Shown: positions 56,043 through 64,000 of the stretch, piece by piece
How the letters are laid out: each line of letters starts with the position of its first letter
Position numbering within the stretch: position 1 is the first letter of the stretch
Assembly (NCBI GenBank): GCA_028583605.1
Contig: CM053325.1
Span: forward strand, 60,436,822-60,500,821
Source: Dastarcus helophoroides
Lineage: Eukaryota > Arthropoda > Insecta > Coleoptera > Bothrideridae
Direction of reading: 5' to 3'
DNA: 64,000 nucleotides
The notes under the pieces: generated by a model
The model's input: only the letters and a program-made list of their open reading frames with translations
The model's database searches: none
What the model was told of the DNA's origin: nothing
Program-made: the position numbers and the translations under genes

Positions 56043-58300
56043 CTAATTGTTTAACACATCTGGTGCATGCAATTTTGACCTGCCACAAATAGCCTTCAAT
56101 AAACTGGAGGCCGCCAATGGTCCTTTATCTCCGTCAAGGGTAACTGGCCTCTGATTGATACAAATTGTTTCATATGCATCAAGTTCTCTGCTATTTGTGA
56201 CCGATCTTAACAATTTTAAATTTTCAATGTTAATTTTGTGTCCTGTATTTATCATATGTAGGGCGACACTTGATTTTTCTTCTCTATTGTATCTAAAATG
56301 AGCGATATGTTCTTTAAATCTGGTTTTAATGGATCTCTTTGTCTGTCCAACATATGATAAATTACAATTGTTACAGCTTATTTCGTAAATTCCGGAATTC
56401 TCAAGCTTGTCCAATTTATCTTTAGCATTACCCAAATTATTGCGGAGACTGTTATTGGCTGTGTACACTACTTTTACGTTGTTTTCTTTTAAAACTTTAT
56501 TAATTTTATTAGTGATATTTGGGTAAAATGGTAATTTCACAACGGTTGTAGGAGTGTTATCTTTAGATTGGTCAAGCTTAGAGCAATCCTGAATTATTTT
56601 CTTAAATCTACATATTCTTAACATGCTGTTTACTGTTTCTACGGGGAAACCATTAAAAATCGCAACATCTTTAGTGTAAGCTAATTCTTTTGTATATCTG
56701 GATTTACTCAGAGGAACATTTAAAAGCCTGTTGATTAAAAAACGTATACTTGCTAATTTCTGTTGTGGACAATGATTAGAATCAGCTGTGATAAAGCGAT
56801 TTGTATTGGTTTCTTTTCTGTATATATCGAACTCTAAATTATTTTTATTTCTGATAACCAAGATATCTAAAAACAGGAGTAATCCATTGGTTTCTTTTTC
56901 AAATGTAAAGTTAATTGAATTGTATTTTGAGTTTAACTTATCAACGAAATCTTGAACTTCATATTTACTGGTGTCAAAAACTGCAAAAATGTCGTCTACG
57001 TATCGTATCCAAATTCGAGGAAAGTTTATTAATTCATTTTTGATTTCTTGTTCAAAATTGTCCATGAAAAGATTTGCTAGAAATGGACTTAATGGATTTC
57101 CCATGGCGGTACCATTTGTTTGTTTATAAAATTTATTGTCAAACTGGAAGACGTTCTGTTTCATGCATAATGAAGTTAGAGTTAAATATTCTGAAATTAC
57201 TTCTTTGTCTATTTGATTAAATGTCAAGAGTTCTTCTAAATAATTTAAAGTTTCGGCTATTGGTACGCTGGGAAAAAGTGAAGTTACATCAAAAGATACC
57301 AGAATTTCTGTGGGTGACAAGGTCAAATCTTTAATTTTATTTATAAATTCAGTAGTGTTTTTAATTGAAAATGATGCATTATTGTTCTGAAGTTTTACGA
57401 ATTCATTGTTAAGCCATTTTGCTAATTGGTAAGTGGGTGCGGTTACACCTGAAACAATTGGTCTCATTGAATTTCCCGGCTTATGAATTTTTGGTAAACA
57501 ATACAATCTGGGGATCGATGGATTACTCGAGTTAATTTTGTATTTTATTGGGTTGGTAATAAGATTGTTGCATTTCTTTATAGCATCTTTGAATTCTTTA
57601 ATCATTTTTGGTAATGGATTCTTTGCTATTCTCTCATATGGTCCACTTTCAATTAAAGTGTTTACTCTATTGTTATAATCAGGTTTATCCAATACAACAA
57701 TCTTTTGCCTTTGTCTGATTTTAGATAGTAGCAATCTTTCTTTTTTAAGTTTTTAATTATGTGGTTCTGATTACTATTAATTCGATGTTCTTTGTTAGTT
57801 TCAATAATCTTTTTACTTTGTTCTCTAATTATATTCTTACTTGGTTCATTTAATTTTGAAATTCCCGATTCGATTCCGACGCAAATTTGTTCGATGGGTG
57901 CTTTTAGAAAAGGTGTATTGAATTTAAGTCCTTTATTTAAAAGTTCTAATTCTTTAGCATTAAAAACTTGTTTAGAGAGATTTACTACTATGTTAGTGTT
58001 TTTCGAAGGAAAAGGTTTATTACTTTGTGTTTTGTCCTTTAAAATATTTTGCAGTTTTCTTTCATGAATTTCAATTTTCTTCTTGATTTTATACTCTATA
58101 TTTTCAAACATTCTTCTTTGAAAAGCACTAAATTCTTCGTATTCTTCTTCGTTGAGTTTGTATGTTAGTTTTTTGTACAAGTTGTATGAGTTAATTTCAT
58201 GCCTTGTTCTGTTAGTGTAATGACGTTTAATTTCTAAATATAGCCACTTCTTTTTTGCTGCTGTTACTATCTTATTTTCAAACGGACAATTTTTACTCAT
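56043..58300 (-). pseudogene. Penelope-like RT / GIY-YIG polyprotein, one frameshift
   Basis: From Met at 58300 (MSKNCPFENKIVTAAKKKWL) an N-terminal domain leads to KKKDCYYLKSDKG. There the frame shifts by one missing base near 57709 and continues in the neighbouring frame from QKIVVLDKPDYNNRV to the stop at 56043. The second part has RT motifs PRLYCLPKIHKPG and MRPIVSG, NGTAMGNPLSPFLANLFMD, the catalytic RYVDDIFAVF, and SFDVTSLFPSVP. It then has the GIY-YIG nuclease SGIYEISCNNCNLSYVGQTK with RSIKTRFKEH. Apart from the single indel the coding region looks intact, so the lesion is young or a sequencing error. Confidence 0.88.
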
Positions 58301-58384
58301 AGTTACTTTAATGAATTTAGGAAAAATCGAGAGGTTCAGGCATCGTTTTAGAAATTTAATGTCTGCACTTGTGCTGCGAATCTT

Positions 58385-59168
58385 ATATATACAGAAAAGA
58401 AACCAATACAAATCGCTTTATCACAGCTGAATCTAATCATTGTCCACAACAGAAATTAGCAAGTATACGTTTTTTAATCAACAGGCTTTTAAATGTTCCT
58501 CTAAGTAAATCCAGATATACAAAAGAATTAGCTTACATTAAAGATGTTGCGATTTTTAATGGTTTCCCCGTAGAAACAGTAAACAGCATGTTAAGAAAAT
58601 GTAAATTTAAGAAAATAATTCAGGATTGCTCTAAGCTTGACCAATCTAAAGATAACACTCCTACAACCGTTGTGAAATTACCATTTTACCCAAATATCAC
58701 TAATAAAATTAATAAAGTTTTAAAAGAAAACAACGTAAAAGTAGTGTACACAGCCAATAACAGCTCCGCAATAATTTGGGTAATGCTAAAGATAAATTGG
58801 ACAAGCTTGAGAATTCCGGAATTTACGAAATAAGCTGTAACAATTGTAATTTATCATATGTTGGACAGACCAAGAGATCCATTAAAACCAGATTTAAAGA
58901 ACATATCGCTCATTTTAGATACAATAAAGAAGAAAAATCAAGTTTCGCCCTACATATGATAAATACAGGACACAAAATTAACATTGAAAATTTAAAATTG
59001 TTAAGATCGGTCACAAATAGCAGAGAACTTGATGCATATGAAACAATTTGTATCAATCAGAGGCCAGTTACCCTTAACGCAGATAAAGGACCATTGGCGG
59101 CCTCCAGTTTATTGAAGGCTATTTGTGGCAGGTCAAAATTGCATGCATCAGATGTGTTAAACAATTAG
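58385..59168 (+). pseudogene. Inverted partial Penelope copy: RT C-terminus and GIY-YIG
   Basis: Plus-strand frame from YRKETNTNRFITAESNHCPQ to the same C-terminus as the minus copy (LHASDVLNN versus LHAPDVLNN). A one-base deletion near 58763 shifts the frame before SGIYEISCNN. Substitutions from the minus copy are few. It lacks the catalytic YVDD region and cannot encode an active RT. Confidence 0.88.
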
Positions 59169-59369
59169 AAATAGGAAAGAAAGCAAAAGACCGCCAGTAT
59201 CGATTTGAATCTCAATGCAGATGACGTCGATGCATCTTTTGCTAATCTTTTAAGATTAGTGCGCTTGAAAATGCCAGTTCTACTGGCGAAATACGTATCG
59301 CGTAATTATTTATTTAATTGCCGATGTGGTAAAGGGGTGAAACCTTCTTTGGACTTTTTGGGAATGTCA

Positions 59370-61300
59370 AGCTTCTACTAAATTTAGACTTTTTGTTAAA
59401 TTTCGACTTTTTTTGAAATTTTAATCTTTTTCTCAAAAGGCGATTTTTTCGTGTAAAATTTTGACCCTTTTTCCTGAAATTTTGTTCAAAATTCGTTCTA
59501 TTTCCGAAATTTCGACAAAATTGACTCTTTTTGGGAATTTCGAATTTTTACTAAATTTCGACTTTTTTTCGAAATTTTGATCTTTTTTTCAAAATGTCGA
59601 TCTTTTCTCTTGAAATTTCGACCGTTTTTCTGAAATTTTGGTCAAAATTCGCTCTAGTTTCAAAATTTTGACCAAATTACTCTTTCTGGAAATTTCGAAT
59701 TTTCACTAAATTTCGAATTTTTACCAAATTTTAAATTTTTTCATGAAATTTCGATCTTTTTTTCAAGACGTCGATCTTTTCTCTGAATATTTCGACTTTT
59801 TTCCTGAAATTTTGCTCAAAATTCGCTCTATTTCCGAAAATTCGACAAAATTATCTCTTTTTGGGAATTTCAAATTTTTACTGAATTTCGACTTTTTTTT
59901 TGAAATTTTGATCTTTTTCTCAAAATGTCGATCTTCTCTCTTAAAATGTCGGTCGTTTGTCTGAAATTTTGCTGAAAATTCGCTCTATTTCCAAAATTTC
60001 GACAAAATTAACTCTTTTTAGGAATTTCGAATTTTTACTAAATTTCGAATTTTTACCAAATTTTAAATTTTTCTCGAAATTTCGATCTTTTTTTCAAGAC
60101 GTCGATTTTTTCTCTTAATATTTTGACTTTTTTCCTGAAATTTTGCTTCAAATTCGCTTTATTTCCGAAATTACGACAAATTTAATTTCCTCTGAGAATT
60201 TCGAATTTTTACTAAATTTTGATTTTTTTTTCAAAATTTTGATCTTTCTCAAAATGTCGATCTTTTCTTTTGGAATTTCGAATTTTTTTCATGAAATGTT
60301 TCCCAAAATTCTCTCTATTTCCGAAATTTCGACAAAATGAACTCTTTTTGGGAATATCGAGCTTCTACTAAATTTCAATTTTTTGCTAACTTTCGACATT
60401 AATTTCTTCTGAGAATTTTGAATTTTTACTAAATTTGGGTTTTTGTTTTTCAAAATTTCGATCTTCTTCTCAAAATGTGGATCTTTTCTCTTGAAATTTC
60501 ACTTTTTTTCATGAAATGTTGCTCAAAATTCTCTCTATTTTCGAAATTTCGATAAAATGAACTCTTTTAGGGAATTTCAAGCTTTGAGATTTTGATCTTT
60601 GTCGATCTTTTCTCTTAAAATTTCGGCAGTTTTTCTGAAATTTTGCTAAAAATTCGCTCTATTTCCATAATTTCGAGAAAATTAACTCTTTTTGGGATTT
60701 CGAATTTTTAATAAATTTCGAATTTTTACTAAATTTCGAATTTTTACTAAATTTTTTCAAAACCTCGAACTCTTTTCTTGCAATTTCGTCTTTTTTTCCT
60801 GAAATTTTGCTCAAAATTTGTTCTATTTCCGAAATTTTCGACAAAATTAACTCTTTTTGAGAATTTCGAATGTTTACTAAATTTCGACTTTTTTTTTGAA
60901 ATATAATCTTTTTCTCAAAATTTTGATCGTTTCTCTTAAAATTTCGACTTTTTTTCCAGAAATTTTGCTCAAAATACGTTTTATTTTCAACATTTCGACA
61001 AAATTAACTCCTTTTGGCAATTTCGAATTTTTACTAAATTTCGACTTTTTTTGAAATTTTGATCTTTTTCTCAAAATGTCGATCTTTCCTTTTAAAATTT
61101 CTCTTGAAATTTTGCTCAAAATTCATTCTATTCTCGAAATATCGACAAAATTAACTTCCTCTGGGAATTTCGAATTTTTTTAAATTTCGACTTTCTTTTC
61201 GAAATTTCGATCTTTTTCTCAAAATGTGGATATTTTCCTGAAATTTCGACTTTTTTTCTTGAAATGTTTCTCAAAATTGGCTCTATTTTCGAAAAAAGTA
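59370..61300. repeat. CGAAATTTCG-core satellite within the fimbrin intron
   Basis: Same unit order and orientation as 42571-47036 (CTCTTTTTGGGAATTTCG, TTTTTACTAAATTTCG, CGATCTTTTTCTCAAAATG). The Penelope element's right end abuts it. Confidence 0.9.
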
Positions 61301-61382
61301 GTTCGCTCTGGGATTTTCGACAATTTTCAGTAAATTTAGACTTTTTTTCCCGAAATTTCGATCTTTTTCTCGAAATTTCGAG

Positions 61383-61840
61383 ATTTTAAGTAAAAGGCTA
61401 ACTTTTTGATAATATGGATGTTTCCAATAGAAATCAAAAATTTTAAGAAAAAAGGCCCAGTTTGAAAATAAATTGAATTTTCGATAATTTACGAAAAATT
61501 TCAATTTAATTATTTACCAAAAATATCGATTTAAAAATAGGTAAATTAAAAAAATATCTCCTAAATTTTCAAAAAATGGCAGAATTTAAAAAAAAAACGA
61601 ATTTTCTCAGGTTAAGTAAAATGTTGAGAGCAAAATTCGCAATTTTGATAGAAAAATAAAAAAAAATCAAGGAAAAAGTCGAAATTTGCACAAATACAAA
61701 AAAAGGTTACGTTTTGAGAAAAGTCGAAATTTCCGGAGAAATTATTAACCTTTCTAATAAAATTTGGGTTTAATTTCAAGAAAAAAAAATCGAAATTTTG
61801 AAAAAAACAGGAATTCGAATCAATATTGAAAATTTCGAAA
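61383..61840. repeat. Direct duplication around the Penelope element, right copy
   Basis: Partner of 54530-54960, same orientation. Confidence 0.75.
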
Positions 61841-62105
61841 TTTTTCAATTTCGCTTCGAAATTCTTAACAACTAAAACAAAGAGGGGCTTATTATACTAG
61901 ATTAAATTAGCAGAGTTTAATCTAAAATAGTTCAACAGTTCCACATCTGAGGAACTCCAGTGATACTTGGGAAACACTGGTATAGTATAAGAGATGAAAT
62001 GATTTGTAAGATGAAGCTGGGCAAGCGTTCGTTTTCACCCCTCTTTCCTCTAATATTGAAATTCTTCTATGGAAGTTTCAAAGTGGGGAACATATCTGCA
62101 CTCAC
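61841..62105. other. Unique intronic sequence with a possible hAT-type end
   Basis: CAGTGTTTCCCAAGTATC on the minus strand (61962-61979) resembles a hAT terminus (CAGTGTTTCCCAA class). No partner end or duplication seen. Confidence 0.35.
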
Positions 62106-62316
62106 TTCTTTCTTCGCGAGTTTCTTCCAAAGTCTCGTACTCGATTGTTCCATTGGTTTGCTCCAAGCCGGGATGATTGTTGAACAAATTGGCAACGAAC
62201 GCCAAATTGAGTTTGTATATGCCATTTACAACGTCTTGCGCCGTCACAAAGGATCTGCAATTTAACTTTGCTGCCTGCTGAAGCATCACTTCCGCTCTGT
62301 TTAGGTGGTCCCGTTC
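62106..62316 (-). CDS. Fim: Fimbrin exon: end of CH2 and linker to CH3
   Basis: 211 nt after TATTTTAG, donor A|GTGAGT. Encodes [51 protein letters not shown] and the linker TLEETREER. This is the standard plastin sequence at the CH2-CH3 boundary (DLxRAExMLQQAxKLxCRQFVTxxDVV). VNGIYKLN replaces the usual VSGNPKLN. Phase 0 in, phase 1 out. Confidence 0.94.
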
Positions 62317-62506
62317 CTAAAATAAAAATTTATGAAATTGGCTGTCCCCACCACAAGCAATTGATATTTCGAGATTACGTTTAAACAGTTTACACAGATT
62401 GCAGCACTAGTTTATAGTTAGCAGAATTAGTTTACAATTTTTAATCCACTCGCAAAGGGTAACCCCTTTATGCTTTCAAAGTACTGCGAGTAGGATGCAA
62501 CTTTTT

Positions 62507-62680
62507 TTAAAAGTTTAATCCACTCGCAAAGGGCAACCCTATTATGCCTTCAAAGCGAGTAGGATGCGGAAACAAGGATAGATGGCGATGGACCGCCTTC
62601 TTAAACAAGGATAGGTTGTAATTTTTGGGGAAAATTCCTTTTGGTAACGAGTTCCATAGCTTGGAAGTTCTACAGAAAAA
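62507..62680 (-). mobile_element. LINE 3' fragment, ORF2 C-terminus
   Basis: FFCRTSKLWNSLPKGIFPKN then YNLSLFKKAVHRHLSLFPHP. This is the RTxxLWNSLP...FPxxYNLxxFKxxVxxHL ending typical of non-LTR retrotransposon ORF2 proteins (Jockey/CR1-like). 5'-truncated. Confidence 0.7.
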
Positions 62681-63059
62681 AGTGAAAATTTCACAAATTA
62701 TTCGAAATTTATTTAAAAAAATTTGTATTTTAAAATTCCAAATGAATTTTAGGGAAAAAAAGGTAAAATTTTGAGAAAATTGTGTAAACCTTCGAAATTT
62801 AAACAAAATATTCTCGATCTTATGATTTTAAAATTTAAATACGAAATTTTGGAAGAAAGAACAAGACCTTGAACATTCTATTTTGGTTTTTATTTGGAAG
62901 TTTTTACTTTTGTCTAAAAAATTGGATGCTGAAGTTTTTTTTCCTCAAAATTCTGAATATTTTCTACTAGTTTAGAATTAAAAGACGAAATTAACGAAAT
63001 TACAAATTCAAAAAATTTAAAATTTTTGTAAAATAGAAAGTCTTAAAACAAGTAAAAGC

Positions 63060-63180
63060 TTAAACTTGAAATTTTGACAAAAACCGATGAACCACCTTCT
63101 CAAACAAGGATAGGTTGTAATTTTTGAGGGAAATTTTTGTTGGTAACGAGTTCCATAGCTTGGAAGTTCTACAGAAAAAA
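63060..63180 (-). mobile_element. Second LINE 3' fragment
   Basis: FFCRTSKLWNSLPTKISLKN and YNLSLFEKVVHRFLS. It starts at the same point (CTGTAGAACTTCCAAGC) as the fragment at 62680, so the two are related copies or a duplication. Confidence 0.65.
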
Positions 63181-63204
63181 GAGCCTCCATAGACAGAAGT
63201 CTTC

Positions 63205-63320
63205 ACTGTGTCAAGTTTACCCTTGGCAGCGTAGTTTACCCTTGGCAACATAGTTGTACCCTTGGCAGCATAATTTACCCTTGGCAGCACAGTTTACCCT
63301 TGGCAGCACAGTTTGCAGTT
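63205..63320. repeat. About 20-bp minisatellite (TTTACCCTTGGCAGCACAG)
   Basis: Six to seven units with small changes (GCAACATAG, GCAGCATAA), ending 28 bp from the fimbrin splice donor. Confidence 0.88.
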
Positions 63321-63353
63321 TGCAACATCCATCCAGACGGTAGATCAACTTAC

Positions 63354-63822
63354 CCTCAAGGCACTAGTATCCACCCCGCTATCTGGTGGGGCGATCTGTT
63401 TAAGCAAATAAGTGTAGGCCTCAGAATCAACAATGTCGCTCTGGAAGTTTGATATCCTCTTAGAAACTCCGGCTTTTTCCAAATGGTGGTTAACCCATCG
63501 CAACAGAATGGCTTCTGGTGATAATTTCATTAAATCTTCGATCTTCTCGTCTTCGGTAAGAAGTGAAGTCAGTCCAGGGCAGTGTTCCAATGTAATTTGA
63601 TTGAAAAGACCGATTCTGATGATCTGCCATAGTAGACCTAATACCAAATGTGGCGTTCCTTTTGATAGATTGTGGGCGTCTATGTTGATTACGTTGCAGC
63701 CGATGGCTTGGGCAGATGTTAAGGCTAATGTGAGATTTTCTAATTTCGTATAAAGCGTAAGATTTTTTTTGTTTATTGCTCTTTCGTCTATCGTGTCCGG
63801 GCACGAATGGTTTATTATTTTG
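63354..63822 (-). CDS. Fim: Fimbrin exon: second half of CH1 and most of CH2
   Basis: 469 nt after TTCTGTTTCAG, donor AGG|GTAAGT. Encodes [60 protein letters not shown], then CH2 from [20 protein letters not shown] and [20 protein letters not shown]. All are close to animal plastins, with no break. The first base completes a codon from an upstream exon outside the window. Confidence 0.95.
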
Positions 63823-63971
63823 CTGAAACAGAAAAAATACCCCAATTACTTTGTATTATACAACTGACATCGATATTGACTTTGTATTACACAACTGACA
63901 TCGATATTGGAAGACAAAAAATAGTTTATTCAACCGAAAACTGAAAAAACTTTATAAATTAATTTTTTTTG

Positions 63972-64000
63972 GGGGTTCTTGGTTAACTTCAAAAATTGAA
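63972..64000. mobile_element. Start of a fold-back MITE at the window edge
   Basis: GGTTCTTGGTTAACTTCAAA and AATTGAA, the outer arm of the family, running off the end in a fimbrin intron. Confidence 0.6.

Larger units (their letters stand above)
55855..59356 (-). mobile_element. Penelope-like retroelement with inverted partial copy
   Basis: One copy on the minus strand (58385 to 55855) carries the full reading region and 3' end. A 5'-truncated copy in the opposite orientation (58385 to 59356) is fused head-to-head at its 5' end. The result is a composite with about 972-bp inverted ends (55855-56827 and 58385-59356), over 98% alike by eye. Penelope-like elements are known for such inverted, 5'-truncated head copies and for encoding reverse transcriptase plus a GIY-YIG nuclease. 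High arm identity implies a recent event. No clear target duplication at AAGTCCAAAG...CTTTGGACTT. Confidence 0.88.
50325..62105 (-). other. Fimbrin 11.8-kb intron
   Basis: Bounded by GTGAGT (62105) and TTGCAG (50325). In plus-strand order it holds degenerate TTTCGA sequence (50325-52330), a MITE half (52331), a 184-bp tandem (53100), a 205-bp MITE (54134), a duplicated block (54530), a MITE piece (55453), the Penelope element (55855-59356), core satellite (59370) and the second duplicated block (61383). Confidence 0.8.
62317..63353 (-). other. Fimbrin intron with LINE ends and a minisatellite
   Basis: 1037 bp, GTAAGT donor (63353-63348) and TTTTAG acceptor. Holds two LINE 3' fragments and a 20-bp minisatellite. 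A 60-bp phrase (AATCCACTCGCAAAGGG...GCGAGTAGGATGC) is repeated at about 62441 and 62516. Confidence 0.75.
49283..63822 (-). other. Fim: Gene span (3' part): fimbrin / plastin
   Basis: Four minus-strand exons encode the protein from the later part of calponin-homology domain 1 to the C-terminus. Splice phases are consistent throughout (1, 0, 1, 0). Fimbrins cross-link actin filaments into tight bundles through two actin-binding domains, each of two CH domains, in microvilli, stereocilia and cell cortex. The N-terminal EF-hands and first part of CH1 lie beyond base 64000. One intron is 11.8 kb and full of repeats. The coding region is highly conserved, in contrast to the DNA around it. Confidence 0.93.

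Noticed and set aside
63205..63320. CRISPR-like or regulatory array beside fimbrin
   Set aside because: Head-to-tail 20-bp minisatellite without unique spacers.

Overview
This window is eukaryotic nuclear DNA, very AT-rich, and most likely from an insect. The reasons are GT-AG split genes, an insect-type fimbrin, a Ty3/gypsy LTR element, a Penelope-like element, hAT-type elements, and satellites built on the CCTAA/TTAGG theme. I cannot name the species. Nothing bacterial is present, and most long open frames are read-throughs of simple repeats.

Layout. 1-3108: 5' part of a Ty3/gypsy retrotransposon on the minus strand (LTR, primer site, gag with two in-frame stops, start of protease-pol). 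About 9118-39909, plus strand: a many-exon gene for a divergent SLC7 (cationic amino acid transporter type) membrane protein. Ten exons can be placed by matching splice sites and reading phase. At least one exon is missing between 21056 and 27762. Its introns hold huge satellites: hexamers, pentamers, an 11-mer, a 370-bp tandem, a higher-order satellite at 33.5-38.9 kb, and a 3873-bp non-autonomous hAT element (29431-33303) with an 8-bp target duplication.

40.5-47.3 kb is a satellite based on the palindromic core CGAAATTTCG. 49283-63822, minus strand, carries the last four visible exons of the actin-bundling protein fimbrin/plastin; its 5' exons lie beyond the window. The two genes therefore converge on about 9 kb of repeats. 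The 11.8-kb fimbrin intron contains a Penelope-like element flanked by its own inverted partial copy (55855-59356), a small MITE, more core satellite, and a direct duplication on either side of the Penelope element.

A fold-back MITE family (about 262 bp, two near-complementary arms) recurs at least eight times. One copy was split by the hAT element, which gives a relative date. The two host genes have no evident functional link: one encodes a membrane transporter-like protein, the other a cytoskeletal bundler. The main story is gene structure persisting inside very rapidly evolving tandem DNA.
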